Shown: positions 32,841 through 42,182 of the stretch, piece after piece | Numbering within the stretch: position 1 is the stretch's first letter | Layout of the letters: the number at the start of each line of letters is the position of its first letter | Notes under the pieces: model-generated | What the model was told of the DNA's origin: nothing | Seen by the model: the letters and a program-made list of their open reading frames with translations, nothing else | The model's database searches: none | Source of the DNA: Streptomyces sp. R41 | GTDB lineage: Bacteria > Actinomycetota > Actinomycetes > Streptomycetales > Streptomycetaceae | Length of the DNA stretch: 64,000 bases | Direction of reading: 5' to 3' | NCBI RefSeq assembly: GCF_041053055.1 | Contig: NZ_CP163443.1 | Coordinates: forward strand, 434,001-498,000 | Position numbers and translations under genes: made by a program

Positions 32841-32915
32841 GCCACGCTCCGACCGGGTCCTGGCGCCGCGGGTTCACCGGATTCAGCCGCGGGCTCGCCG
32901 GACCCAGCCGCAGGT

Positions 32916-33914
32916 TCACCGGACCCCGGAGAAACTGCCCGCGCCCAGGAGTCGCAGGCCCAGAGGAGTGGCCACGTGCAGGACGTACTTGCCGTCGCGG
33001 TGGCTGGTGACGAGTCCCCCGTCGCGCAGGACGCCGATCTGGTAGCTGGCGCTGGGCATCGCGATCCCCACGGCCAGGGCGACTTCGGAGGTGGTGCGGG
33101 CGGTGCGGCTCGCCACCTGCGTCAGTACGGCGGCCCTGGTGCGGCCCAGTAGACGTTCGACGCCGTCGTCCGTGCCGTGCGCGACGGCGAGGGGCGCCTT
33201 CTCGACCGGGTAGACGAGCACCGGATCGAGGCCGGGGTCCGCCAGCGCGGTCGGCCGGCGCCAGCAGAAGAACGACGGGACGAGGAGCAGGCCGCGGCCT
33301 TCCAGGTGCAGGTCGCGCTCGGTGGGGTAATCCACTTCGAGCACGGGGGCTCTCCAGCGGGCCAGCGGGCGCAGGCCGTCGAGGAGCGCCCGGGTGCCGC
33401 CGTCGAGGAGGGCGCGGGAGCGCAGGTCGACATCGTTGCCGACCGCCGTGCGGATGTGCGGCCAGTACGGTTCCAGCAGGGCGCGGAAGTAGATCCCGAG
33501 GGCGCCCGCCAGGGACTCGAGCGCGTCGCTGCCGGGCCGGCCCAGCGAGGTCGTCCAGTTCGGCACGGGGCGCGACTCGGCCAGCCGCGTCAGCTCCCGG
33601 ACCAGCCGTGCGCGGGGAGTGCGCCGCAGCTGGTCGAGGCCGGCCGACAGGCCGCCGCCCGTCACGGGCGGTGTGAGGAAGTCCGGGATGTAGCCGGCCG
33701 CGGGGATCAGTGCCCGCAGCGGGCGTAACGCGCGGCCCGCGAGCTCGTCCTTGGACAGTCGGTCGTGGGCCGCGCGCCGCCAGTGCCCGAAGTCGAGGGG
33801 TCCCTGCCCGGTTTCCAACCGGCAGACGCTGCAGATCAGTTCCCACAGCGGGTCGGGTTGCCGGGCCACGCGAATGTTCTGCAGATCGTGCGAGGTGAAG
33901 TGAATGCGAAGCAT
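32916..33914 (-). CDS. ArsR-type winged-helix regulator (DUF5937-like)
   Basis: A 332-aa protein. The N-terminal two thirds (LRIHFTSHDLQNIRVARQPD onward, ending one residue later) are a conserved actinobacterial ligand-type domain; the last 80 residues are a winged helix (RTRAAVLTQVASRTARTTSE, ALAVGIAMPSASYQIGVLRD). This reversed layout, HTH at the C-terminus, is seen in the DUF5937 group. The ligand is unknown. I start at ATG 33914; the longer frame adds a non-conserved 21-residue tail. Confidence 0.88.
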   Translation of the reverse strand: MLRIHFTSHDLQNIRVARQPDPLWELICSVCRLETGQGPLDFGHWRRAAHDRLSKDELAGRALRPLRALIPAAGYIPDFLTPPVTGGGLSAGLDQLRRTPRARLVRELTRLAESRPVPNWTTSLGRPGSDALESLAGALGIYFRALLEPYWPHIRTAVGNDVDLRSRALLDGGTRALLDGLRPLARWRAPVLEVDYPTERDLHLEGRGLLLVPSFFCWRRPTALADPGLDPVLVYPVEKAPLAVAHGTDDGVERLLGRTRAAVLTQVASRTARTTSEVALAVGIAMPSASYQIGVLRDGGLVTSHRDGKYVLHVATPLGLRLLGAGSFSGVR

Positions 33915-34025
33915 GCGGTCTCTTTCGCTCGCCGTCCTTGTGAGGGATCCGGCCACCCTGGGGTGCCGCGGCCACAAGAAGGGACGAGTACCGCATCCAC
34001 GCGGTTGCTCTCGCGAAAGAATGGG

Positions 34026-34823
34026 TCAGGACACGTCGGTCATCTTGGGCATGTCCCCCTGGGCCGCCGTCATGTCGATGACGGAGAACGACGCGCCCTG
34101 CGGGTCGCTCAGTGCCGCGAACCTGCCGAACGGGCTGTCCATGGGCCCGAAGCGCAGGATGCCGCCGCGCTCCGTCGCCTTCGCCACCGCCGCGTCGCAG
34201 TTGTCGACGGTGAAGTACACGTTGACGTACGGCGGTACCTCGAGCGGGAAGTCGTCCGTCATCTTCATCCGGCCCAGGACCGCGTCGTCTCCCAGGCTGA
34301 AGATCCGGAAGTCGACGGCATCGTCCTCGATCTGCTTGGCGCTGAACGGAAAGACTGCGGGGAAGAACGCGTCGGACTTCTCGGGCTCGCGGGTGAAGAC
34401 CTCGGCCCAGGCGTACGCGCCGGGCACGGCCGTCGCCTCGAAGCCCTCGTGCGTGCCCGCCTGCCAGACGCCGAAGACGGCGCCGCTGGGGTCGCGGGCC
34501 AGCGCCATGGTGCCGAAATCGCCGACCTGCATCGGCTCCATCAGCACCTCACCGCCGTTGTCCTTGATCTTCGTGGCGGTCGCCGCGGCGTCGGGCGAGG
34601 CGAAGTACAGGCACCAGGCGGACTGGCCTTCCTGCCCGGTCATCGGCGGGACGACGGCGGCCACCGCCTTGCCGTTCGCGTACGCCTGTGTGTAGTTGCC
34701 GTACTCGGAGGACGATTCGCCGAAAGTCCAGCCCAGTACGTCACCGTAGAAACTCTTGGCCCCCTCGACATCGCTGAACATCGCGTCCGCCCAACAGGGC
34801 GTTCCTTCAGGCTGTACGGCCAT
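34026..34823 (-). CDS. Two-domain VOC (glyoxalase-fold) protein
   Basis: A 265-aa protein with two VOC modules, residues about 8-125 ([27 protein letters not shown]) and 135-255 ([32 protein letters not shown]). The family includes glyoxalases, dioxygenases and drug-binding proteins; actinobacterial two-domain forms of this kind are usually annotated as glyoxalase or hydroxylase without proven activity. It is a single gene, divergent from the alcohol dehydrogenase. Confidence 0.9.
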   Translation of the reverse strand: MAVQPEGTPCWADAMFSDVEGAKSFYGDVLGWTFGESSSEYGNYTQAYANGKAVAAVVPPMTGQEGQSAWCLYFASPDAAATATKIKDNGGEVLMEPMQVGDFGTMALARDPSGAVFGVWQAGTHEGFEATAVPGAYAWAEVFTREPEKSDAFFPAVFPFSAKQIEDDAVDFRIFSLGDDAVLGRMKMTDDFPLEVPPYVNVYFTVDNCDAAVAKATERGGILRFGPMDSPFGRFAALSDPQGASFSVIDMTAAQGDMPKMTDVS

Positions 34824-34962
34824 GACGTCGACCTTCTCCGGTTCGATGAACGGTTGCGCATTTCACGCTAGCCAGCCTTCGCCCGGGCCGCGCGCCGAGC
34901 CCGACACGTTGCACGACACTGGAGATCGGGCACAGGTGGTCGTCGACAGGACGGGGCACTGG

Positions 34963-35982
34963 ATGATGAGGGCATGGGAAGTGGCCCGGCCCGGGCCGAT
35001 CGGCGGAGATCCGCTGCGCTTCGTCGAGAAGCCGGTGCCGACGCCGGGGTCCGACGAGCTCCTCGTGCACGTCCGCGCGTGCGGGGTGTGCCGTACCGAT
35101 CTGCATGTCGCCGAGGGCGACCTCCCCGTGCACCGGCCGGGGGTGACACCGGGGCACGAGGTCGTAGGCGTGGTCGCGGGGACGGGCGACGACGTGAGCG
35201 GCTTCGCCCTCGGCGACCGGGTGGGCGTCGCCTGGCTGCGCCGTACGGACGGCACGTGCCGATACTGCCTGCGCGGCTCGGAGAATCTCTGCCCGGCGTC
35301 CGTGTACACCGGCTGGGACGCCGACGGCGGCTACGCGGAGTACACGACCGTCCCGGCCGCCTACGCCTACCGGCTGCCCGACGACGTGGACGACATCGCC
35401 CTGGCACCGCTGCTGTGCGCAGGCATCATCGGCTACCGCGCGCTGCTGAGGGCCTCGCTGCCGCCGGGCGGGCGTCTCGGGCTGTACGGCTTCGGCGGCA
35501 GCGCCCACCTGTGCGCCCAGCTCGCCGTCGCGCAGCGCGCCACCGTGCACGTACTGACCCGCGACCCGGCCGCCCGGCGGCTGGCGCTCGACCTCGGCGC
35601 CGCGTCCGCCCGCGGGGCGTACGACGAGCCACCCGAGCCGCTGGACAGCGCGATCCTGTTCGCGCCGGTCGGTGACCTGGTCCCGGTCGCGCTGCGGGCA
35701 CTGGACCGGGGCGGGGTCCTGTCGGTCGCGGGGATCCACCTGAGCGACACCCCGCCGCTGCGCTACGAGAGCGAGCTGTTCTACGAGAAGGAGCTGCGCA
35801 GCGTCACCTCCAATACGCGCGAGGACGGCCGGAACTTCCTGGCGCTCGCGGCCCGGCACGGTGTACGCGCCACCACGCACAGGTACCCGCTCTCCGAGGC
35901 GCAGCAAGCCCTCAAGGACCTCGAGGCGGGCCGTTTCGACGGGGCGGCCGTCCTGGTGAACGACCTTCCGCCACGGACTTGA
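34963..35982 (+). CDS. Zinc-dependent alcohol dehydrogenase (MDR family)
   Basis: A 339-aa medium-chain dehydrogenase. The catalytic zinc site is GVCRTDLH and TPGHEVVG; the structural zinc loop reads [20 protein letters not shown], where the first of the usual four Cys is Asp, leaving three. The Rossmann motif is [15 protein letters not shown], and the following TRDP suggests NADP(H) rather than NAD. Expected to interconvert an alcohol and an aldehyde; the natural substrate is unknown. I start at ATG 34963; upstream in-frame codons run through the divergent VOC gene. Confidence 0.92.
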   Translation: MMRAWEVARPGPIGGDPLRFVEKPVPTPGSDELLVHVRACGVCRTDLHVAEGDLPVHRPGVTPGHEVVGVVAGTGDDVSGFALGDRVGVAWLRRTDGTCRYCLRGSENLCPASVYTGWDADGGYAEYTTVPAAYAYRLPDDVDDIALAPLLCAGIIGYRALLRASLPPGGRLGLYGFGGSAHLCAQLAVAQRATVHVLTRDPAARRLALDLGAASARGAYDEPPEPLDSAILFAPVGDLVPVALRALDRGGVLSVAGIHLSDTPPLRYESELFYEKELRSVTSNTREDGRNFLALAARHGVRATTHRYPLSEAQQALKDLEAGRFDGAAVLVNDLPPRT

Positions 35983-36044
35983 GCATGCGGGCCCGCCGCC
36001 CGCGTGCGTGGATGGACCCAGGCGTGTATGGCGGTGGAGGTGTC

Positions 36045-37271
36045 ATGACGGGCCGAGGCGGTGAGGACTCCGAGGGCATGCCGACGCCGCTCGGTGCGAT
36101 GGACGACGCCGTCGAGTCGATCGGCACCACTTTGGACGAGCGGACCACGTGCAGCGAGCTCGCCGCTTTCGCGTGCCGGCACTTCAGCGACGCCGCGGCG
36201 GTGGATCTGCTGCCCGCGGACGTCCCGGCCGCCCAGCAGACGCCCGATCCGGACCTCTCCCGTGTCGCCATGGCGGGCAGCACCGACCTGCTGACCCCGT
36301 GGACCCCGCACGGCTCGCGGCCGCTGTCCGTCCGGGCGCTGGACGAGGGGCATCCGATCACCGCCTCGATCGATCTGTCCGGCCTGGTCCCGCGGCGGGT
36401 CATGACGGTGCCGCTGCTCGCGCACGGGCGCCTGTACGGGGTGCTGCTGGCCGTCCGGCAGGGGCCGGCGTTCACCGACGCGGAGACCACCGGCACGCAC
36501 TACGCGGCACGTCTCGCCGCCGTCCATCTCGGCCATGCGCGCCAGCACAACGCCGTGCGCAGCACGGTCCTCAGCCTCCAGCGGGCACTGCTGGCGGAAC
36601 CGGGCCGACCGCATCCCAACCTCGATCTGGCCACCCGCTATCTGCCGGCCGGGGGCAGCACTCTGGTGGGCGGCGACTGGTTCGAGACCGTACGGCTGCA
36701 CTTCGGGCGCACCCTGCTGGTCGTGGGCGACGTCATGGGGCACGGTCTGGACGCGGCGGTGGACATGAACGCGTACCGCTCGATGCTGCGCTATGTCGCC
36801 TCCACGGATCTGCCGCCGCACCGGGTGCTGCGCCGCCTGGACGCCGCGGTCGCCGAGGACGGCATCCGGCGTCCGGCCACCTGTCTGCTCGTCCAGGTCG
36901 ACCCGGCACGCGGCACGGCGGCGATCGCCGCGGCCGGGCACCTGCCTCCGGTGGTCTTCGCCGGGGACGGCACCGGTGAACTGCTGGACCTGCCGGTCGG
37001 TCCCCCGCTGGGCACCGGGATCGGCGGCTACGAGCCGGCCACCCGCGCGCTCGCGCCCGACGACACCCTGTTCATGTTCACCGACGGTCTGGTGGAGCGC
37101 CGCAGCGAGGACATCGACGAGTCGCTCGCCCGGCTGGCCGGGCTGCGGCTGCCGCCGGGGGCGGCCGTCGAAGCGCAGCTCGACGAGGTCCTCCTCAAGC
37201 TCGACGCCCGTCACGCGGAGGACGATGTGGCGGTGATGGCCGCCCGCATCCGCCGCCGGCACCCGACGTGA
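36045..37271 (+). CDS. GAF-SpoIIE (PP2C) serine phosphatase
   Basis: A 408-aa cytoplasmic phosphatase. A GAF-like sensor (about residues 25-170) precedes the PPM/SpoIIE catalytic domain with GGDWFET, VGDVMGHGLDAAVDM, FTDGLVERR and EDDVAVMAARI, which hold the metal-binding aspartates. Such enzymes dephosphorylate anti-sigma-factor antagonists in partner-switching circuits; a STAS protein is encoded convergently 6 bp away. GGAGG lies 4 nt before the ATG at 36045; longer TTG/ATG starts near 35979-35985 lack a good site. It lies just behind the alcohol dehydrogenase gene. Confidence 0.92.
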   Translation: MTGRGGEDSEGMPTPLGAMDDAVESIGTTLDERTTCSELAAFACRHFSDAAAVDLLPADVPAAQQTPDPDLSRVAMAGSTDLLTPWTPHGSRPLSVRALDEGHPITASIDLSGLVPRRVMTVPLLAHGRLYGVLLAVRQGPAFTDAETTGTHYAARLAAVHLGHARQHNAVRSTVLSLQRALLAEPGRPHPNLDLATRYLPAGGSTLVGGDWFETVRLHFGRTLLVVGDVMGHGLDAAVDMNAYRSMLRYVASTDLPPHRVLRRLDAAVAEDGIRRPATCLLVQVDPARGTAAIAAAGHLPPVVFAGDGTGELLDLPVGPPLGTGIGGYEPATRALAPDDTLFMFTDGLVERRSEDIDESLARLAGLRLPPGAAVEAQLDEVLLKLDARHAEDDVAVMAARIRRRHPT

Positions 37272-37277
37272 CGCCGG

Positions 37278-37679
37278 TCAGCGGGCGCTCCGCCGGTGCT
37301 GCCCGGCGAGGACTTCGCCCAGTGTGGCCGCAGGGCAGAGCACGTCCCACGTGCCGTGCGCGCGAAGCAGCCGGTGGGCGCGGCGCGTACAGAGCAGGCC
37401 GAAGTCCATCTCGGTACACGTCACCCGCTCGCGGAAGCGCAGCACCATGCCCAGGCCAGTGCTGTCGATGAACGTCGTGGGGCGCAGGTCCACGATGTGC
37501 AGCCGGGCGGGCAGGGCCGCGACCGAGTCCAGCCACGGGTGCACGTGGAGGACGGCGGCCAGGTCGATGTCGCCGCGCAGTTCGACGAGCAGCAGACCGG
37601 CTCCCGCGTAGAGGTGGGCGTGGTCGCTGGGCAGTGGCCAGGAGACGCCGTTGATCCGCTCCAGGGCGTGCTCGCTCAA
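37278..37679 (-). CDS. STAS-domain anti-sigma-factor antagonist
   Basis: A 133-aa protein with the SpoIIAA/STAS fold. The phosphorylatable serine sits in LRPTTFIDSTGLGMVL. In partner switching, the unphosphorylated form frees a sigma factor from its anti-sigma kinase. No anti-sigma or sigma gene is next to it, but the convergent SpoIIE-type phosphatase is a natural partner. The only available start is TTG at 37679 without a strong ribosome site, so the N-terminus is uncertain. Confidence 0.82.
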   Translation of the reverse strand: MSEHALERINGVSWPLPSDHAHLYAGAGLLLVELRGDIDLAAVLHVHPWLDSVAALPARLHIVDLRPTTFIDSTGLGMVLRFRERVTCTEMDFGLLCTRRAHRLLRAHGTWDVLCPAATLGEVLAGQHRRSAR

Positions 37680-37962
37680 GCTGTCCGGTTCCGTTCTGTG
37701 GGCGGCGCGCGGGCACGTCTCGTGCCGTACGCGGCCTGGTCACGGTGCACCGGGAGGTGACTGCCTGCGCGTCCCGGCACGGGTCCGTGCGGTGGTGCTC
37801 CATCCCCGCACCGCACGAGCCCGCGCCGGAACTCCCCCCGGACGGCTCCCCCTTGAACCGTGGGCCGTTTCTGTTCTACCTTCGCCACATGGTCGGGGCA
37901 TCAACGCCCGCTCACCAGCGAAACAACGTGGTGGCGGCGGCAGCTGGGCCGGGTGGTGCGGG

Positions 37963-38637
37963 ATGCGTCCTCACCTCGCGCTGATAGAAGACGATCCGGA
38001 TTTCGCACTGATGTGCCGTACCTATCTCGAGCGTGCGGGGTTCACCGTCAGCTGGGCGATCGACGCCCGGGCCGGCAAGGCCGCCATGTACGACGGCGGC
38101 ATCGACCTGGTCGTCCTCGATCTGGGGCTGCCGGACGGCAGTGGCCTGGAACTGCTGCGCGCCCTGCGCTCCACCAGCCGCCTCCCGGTGATCGTCGTAT
38201 CCGGGCGCGGCGGTGAGGCGGACCGAGTGGCGGGCCTGGAGATCGGCGCGGACGACTACCTGGTCAAACCCTTCTCTCAGCGCGAACTCGTCGCCAGAAT
38301 CCGTGCGGTGCTGCGCCGTTCCCAGCCTCCCGACGTACCGGTCGTCCTGGAGGTCGGGGCGCTGCGCGTCGACACGGCGGCGCATCAGGCCACCGTCGCG
38401 GGCATCCCGCTGACGCTGCGGCCCAAGGAGTACGCCCTGTTGGAGCTGCTGGCCCGCTCCCCCGGCCGGGTCTTCTCCGCCGAGCAGCTGCTCGAGCAGA
38501 TCTGGGGAGCGTCCTGGCAGCAGCCCGCGACCGTCGTCGAACACGTCTACCGGCTGCGCGGCAAGCTCTCCGGACTCCCCAGGCCCGCACCGCGGATCAC
38601 CACGGTGCGCGGCTTCGGCTACCGACTCGATCCCTGA
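37963..38637 (+). CDS. OmpR/PhoB-type response regulator
   Basis: A 224-aa regulator. The receiver domain has IEDDPDF, phospho-acceptor Asp53 in VLDLGLPDGSG, and Lys102 in VKPF; the C-terminal winged helix (about residues 128-222) includes LTLRPKEYALLELLARSPG, then TVVEHVYRLRGKL and ITTVRGFGYRLDP. It precedes the hybrid histidine kinase by 8 bp and is presumably its partner. Start ATG 37963 follows GGTGGTGCGGG. Confidence 0.94.
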   Translation: MRPHLALIEDDPDFALMCRTYLERAGFTVSWAIDARAGKAAMYDGGIDLVVLDLGLPDGSGLELLRALRSTSRLPVIVVSGRGGEADRVAGLEIGADDYLVKPFSQRELVARIRAVLRRSQPPDVPVVLEVGALRVDTAAHQATVAGIPLTLRPKEYALLELLARSPGRVFSAEQLLEQIWGASWQQPATVVEHVYRLRGKLSGLPRPAPRITTVRGFGYRLDP

Positions 38638-38645
38638 GGGCCGCC

Positions 38646-40325
38646 ATGTCCGCGAGCATCCCGCTTCCCGCCCCGGACTTCCGGAGCCTGTTCGACGCGA
38701 CGCTCTCCCCGCTGCTCGTCCTCGCGCCCGACTTCACGATCGTGGAGGTCAACCGCGCGTATCTGACGGCCACGCGCACCGAGCGGAGCATCGTCGGGCG
38801 CCCCATCTTCGACGTGTTCCCCGACAACCCGGACGACCCCTCGGCGGACGGGGTGGCGAACCTGCGCCGCTCGCTGCAGACCGTGGTGGACACCGGCCGT
38901 ACGGACACGATGGCCTTGCAGCGCTACGACATACCCACGGGCGAGGCGGGCGCGTTCGTCGAGCGGTACTGGAGCCCGGTCAACACACCGGTGGTGGACG
39001 GCGACGGCCGGGTGACGCACATCATTCACCGGGTCGAGGACGTCACCGACTTCGTCCATCTTCGAAGGGTCGGGCGCGAGCAGGAGCGTGCCGTCGCCGA
39101 GGCGCAGATGCGTGCCGAGGGCATGGAGATCGATCTCTTCGTCCGTGCCCGGGAGATCCGCGAGGTCAATGAGCAGCTCAGCCGCGCCAACGCCGAACTC
39201 GACGCTGCGGGGCGGACGTTGAAGGAGGAGCAGCAGGCCAAGGACCGGTTCATCGCCACCCTCTCGCACGAGTTGCGCAATCCGCTCGCCGCGGCCACCG
39301 CGGCCACCGAACTGCTCGCGTTCGATCTGCCGGAGGGCCATCCGGCGCTGTCGGTCCTGGAACGGCAGCTGGGCACGCTGGTGCGGATGAGCAACGATCT
39401 GCTCGACGGGACACGGGCGGTGACCGGGCGGCTGGAGCTGGTGCGCGAGCGGACGGACCTGTGCTCCGTCGTGCACGGCGCCTGCACGGACATCCGCGGC
39501 CTCTTCGCGCACGAGGGCCGCACGCTCGACGTCGATCTGCCCGCCGGTCCGGTGCTTGTGCACGGGGACCGGCTGCGGCTGGCCCAGGTGCTGACCAACC
39601 TGCTGTCCAACGCGCTCAAGTACACGCTGCCGGGCGGCCGTACGCGGGTGTGGCTGTCGACGGAGAACGGACAGGCGCGCCTCTTCGTCGAGGACGACGG
39701 GATCGGTTTCGAACCGGGTCAGTCCGAGGAGCTGTTCGGGGTCTTCATGCGGGCGGCTCCGGCGGGCCCCAGCACCCCCGAGGGTCTCGGCCTGGGGCTC
39801 GCGGTGGCCCGGACGATCGTCGAACTCCACGGCGGCCGGATCACCGCGCACAGCGACGGACCGGGGACCGGCGCCTCGTTCACCGCGCTGCTTCCGCTCG
39901 CCCTGTCCGACACTCCGGAGCCGCGCCCCGCGAGGCCCGCCCGCCCCGCGCCACGGCAGCTGGCCATCCTGATCGTCGAGGACAACACCGACCTGGCCAC
40001 GACCTACCGCACCCTGCTGGAGCGGCAGGGGCACCACGTCACGGCGGTGCACACCGGCACGGACGCCCTCACGGCCACCGCGTCCCACCTCTTCGACGTC
40101 GTCCTGTGCGACCTGGGGCTGCCGGATATCGACGGCTACACGGTCGCCCGCGAGGTGCGCTCCCGCCCGCACGGCGACAAGTTGCGCCTCATCGCCGTTT
40201 CCGGGTTCAGCCAGGGCTCCGACCACGGGCAGTCCCGGGCGGCCGGGTTCGACGCCCACCTGGCCAAGCCCCTGCCACTCGCGGACCTGCTGGAACTCTT
40301 GGCGGGCGGCTGCGAGCAGGAGTGA
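38646..40325 (+). CDS. PAS hybrid histidine kinase with receiver domain
   Basis: A 559-aa soluble sensor kinase. Residues about 12-135 are a PAS domain (SLFDATLSPLLVLAPDFTIV, DVFPDNPDDPSADG), 145-200 a coiled coil, then HisKA with His208 in SHELRNPLAA, the ATPase with NLLSNALKYT, EDDGIGFEPG and GLGLGLAVAR, and a C-terminal receiver with Asp489 in CDLGLPDIDGY. There are no membrane helices, so it senses an intracellular cue such as redox or a ligand. The added receiver suggests a phosphorelay or feedback on the kinase. It is operonic with the response regulator. Confidence 0.93.
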   Translation: MSASIPLPAPDFRSLFDATLSPLLVLAPDFTIVEVNRAYLTATRTERSIVGRPIFDVFPDNPDDPSADGVANLRRSLQTVVDTGRTDTMALQRYDIPTGEAGAFVERYWSPVNTPVVDGDGRVTHIIHRVEDVTDFVHLRRVGREQERAVAEAQMRAEGMEIDLFVRAREIREVNEQLSRANAELDAAGRTLKEEQQAKDRFIATLSHELRNPLAAATAATELLAFDLPEGHPALSVLERQLGTLVRMSNDLLDGTRAVTGRLELVRERTDLCSVVHGACTDIRGLFAHEGRTLDVDLPAGPVLVHGDRLRLAQVLTNLLSNALKYTLPGGRTRVWLSTENGQARLFVEDDGIGFEPGQSEELFGVFMRAAPAGPSTPEGLGLGLAVARTIVELHGGRITAHSDGPGTGASFTALLPLALSDTPEPRPARPARPAPRQLAILIVEDNTDLATTYRTLLERQGHHVTAVHTGTDALTATASHLFDVVLCDLGLPDIDGYTVAREVRSRPHGDKLRLIAVSGFSQGSDHGQSRAAGFDAHLAKPLPLADLLELLAGGCEQE

Positions 40326-40417
40326 GCGTCGCCCCATGGCCGACGGATGTCTTCCCCCTTGTGCCCGGCTGTGCTTGCCTGGGGAACCCTTTCGGTGGGC
40401 GGGGCGGGAGTTGCGTC

Positions 40418-41332
40418 ATGCGAAGGCCGTGGTTCGTGGGGGTGTTGCTGGCCGGGCTGCTGCTCGGCGGCTGCGGGGATCCGGCGTCGGGCCCTGAAGC
40501 GGCTCCGCCCGCGCCGGCGGAGCCCGGTGCCTCCCGGTCACCGTCCTCGACCACGCGTCAGCGGGCGGCCGCCTCCCCCCGTACTCCGGCGAGGACCCCC
40601 ACCGTGCTGTATCTCGGGGACTCGCTCGCCATGGAGAACCAGAAGGTGCTCGGGCAGTCCCTGCGGGACGAGTTGCACGCGCACTACACGAGCGCCCCCT
40701 ACTCCGGGACAACCCTGTGCGACTACCTGGAAGGCACCGGGGAGCGGTCGCTCGTGCCGACCGCGGACAAGGCGGCCGCGCTGGTGCGCTTGCTGCGGCC
40801 CGACTTCGTGGTGCTGCAGTTCTGGGGCAACTCGTGGGGCTACACGCCCTGCATGGACGGAATCACCTACGACGCGAACCGGGACACGTACTTCTCGCGC
40901 TACGCGGCGGACGCGGAACGGCTGACCGATCAGATCGCGCGGGCGGGAGGCGCTCGGCCCCCGAAGGTCGTGTGGGTGCTGCAGGGGCCGGACCCGATCA
41001 CTCCCGACCGGGTCCGGCGGGTGAACGCGCTGTACGAGAAGCGTGCCGACACCTCCGGCGAGCTCGTCGCCGACGCCGGCCGGACCGTGAGCCCCGCGTC
41101 GGCCCGCTACACCTGGGCGCAGTACCTGCCGTGCACCTCGTACGAGCACGACCATGCCGGGTACTGCACCCAGCCGGGCCGCGACCGCACCGCCCTGCAC
41201 CGCGACGACGACTATCTGCACTTCTGCCTGGCGCCCACCACGTCCACGCCGAAGCCGTGCCCGGTCCGCTCGCCCGGGATCGTGCGCATCACCCGGGAGA
41301 TCACCCGGACGATCGCCGCGGAGGTGCACTAG
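40418..41332 (+). CDS. SGNH-hydrolase-like lipoprotein
   Basis: A 304-aa surface lipoprotein. The lipobox LLGGC gives acylated Cys19; a Pro/Ser linker runs to residue 60; the hydrolase domain begins TVLYLGDSLAMEN with nucleophile Ser69. FWGNS is the oxyanion block, and DDDYLHFC near the C-terminus supplies the Asp/His pair. SGNH enzymes remove or transfer acyl groups, often from glycans. GGGAG lies 7 nt before the ATG. Its TAG stop overlaps the stop of the convergent TetR gene in a CTAG. Confidence 0.86.
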   Translation: MRRPWFVGVLLAGLLLGGCGDPASGPEAAPPAPAEPGASRSPSSTTRQRAAASPRTPARTPTVLYLGDSLAMENQKVLGQSLRDELHAHYTSAPYSGTTLCDYLEGTGERSLVPTADKAAALVRLLRPDFVVLQFWGNSWGYTPCMDGITYDANRDTYFSRYAADAERLTDQIARAGGARPPKVVWVLQGPDPITPDRVRRVNALYEKRADTSGELVADAGRTVSPASARYTWAQYLPCTSYEHDHAGYCTQPGRDRTALHRDDDYLHFCLAPTTSTPKPCPVRSPGIVRITREITRTIAAEVH

Positions 41333-41910
41333 GGTCTCCGCCCGAGTTCCGTCTCGATCAGCCGGTTGAGGTGGCGGCGGGCGTCCTCCGTGCTCAGCGG
41401 AGGTGCCTGGCGCAGCCGTTGCAGGGCGAGGCCGTCGGCGAGGGCGGCGAAGCGGACCGTGAAGCCGTCGAGGTCGGCACAGGTGAACTCGCCGTCGTCG
41501 ACGCCTCGTTGGGCGAGTTCCCGGATCTGGGTGTGCCAGGCCTCGTACCGCTGTGCCTGGCCGCGGGCGAAGGCCTGGTCCGGGTCCTGGTCGCCCGCGT
41601 TCCAGTAGTCGAACCACATCCGCCAGTGCCGGTCGGTGTCCTCGGTGAACAGCGCGTCGACGAGCAGCCGCAGCGCCTCGGCGCCGCTGATGGCCTGTTC
41701 GGCGGCCTCGCTGAGCGCGGCGTAGGAGCGCTCGATGTGCAGCACCATCGCCTCGGACAGGATCTCCTGGACACTGCCGAAGTGGTACGTGACCGTGCCG
41801 ACCGAGACGCCGGCCGCGGCGGCGACGTCGCGGACACCGACCGACGCCAGGGCGGCGGTCGCGCAGACCTCCTCGCGCAGCGGCAGCGGCGGGAACTGCC
41901 CGCACAGCAC
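41329..41910 (-). CDS. TetR-family regulator with shortened DNA-binding domain
   Basis: About 193 aa from a GTG at 41910, although the true start is uncertain. The recognition part VRDVAAAAGVSVGTVTYHFGS is intact, but REEVCATAALA runs straight into SVGVRDV, missing about eight residues that normally form the end of helix 1 and the turn (for example IAERGVDG in relatives). The ligand domain (about residues 65-190) looks normal. This may be an in-frame deletion that weakens DNA binding. It lies divergent from the ABC exporter gene, its likely target. Confidence 0.75.
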   Translation of the reverse strand: MLCGQFPPLPLREEVCATAALASVGVRDVAAAAGVSVGTVTYHFGSVQEILSEAMVLHIERSYAALSEAAEQAISGAEALRLLVDALFTEDTDRHWRMWFDYWNAGDQDPDQAFARGQAQRYEAWHTQIRELAQRGVDDGEFTCADLDGFTVRFAALADGLALQRLRQAPPLSTEDARRHLNRLIETELGRRP

Positions 41911-42138
41911 AGCACGTACGACTTCACCGGTGACCACCGCCAGGATGACCACCGCGAGCGGCGTAACTCCGGCGTCGACGGCGGGGCGTGCGCCGATCAC
42001 GGTCACGACGGCCGGACCGATGGCGTCCGCCGTCATCAGCGACCGCTGTGGCAGGGTCCGGACTTCGGCCCTACGACCACGATCGGACCGGCCGAAACGA
42101 CGACCTCGTCGCGGGTGTACTCAGGCCCACGGAGGGCA

Positions 42139-42150
42139 GAAAGCGCTTGC
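42139..42150. promoter_or_regulatory. LacI-type half-palindromic site before the ABC exporter
   Basis: GAAAGCGCTTGC, arms matching at 5 of 6 positions around AAGCGCTT, 32 bp before the exporter start. Confidence 0.35.
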
Positions 42151-42182
42151 CCAATACTCGGCAACCAGGAGGACCATCGCCG

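Noticed and set aside
42134..42152. 19-bp palindrome GGGCA...TGCCC as one operator
   Set aside because: The outer arms and the inner AAGCGCTT have different centres, so they are not one symmetrical site. I kept only the inner LacI-like element at low confidence.
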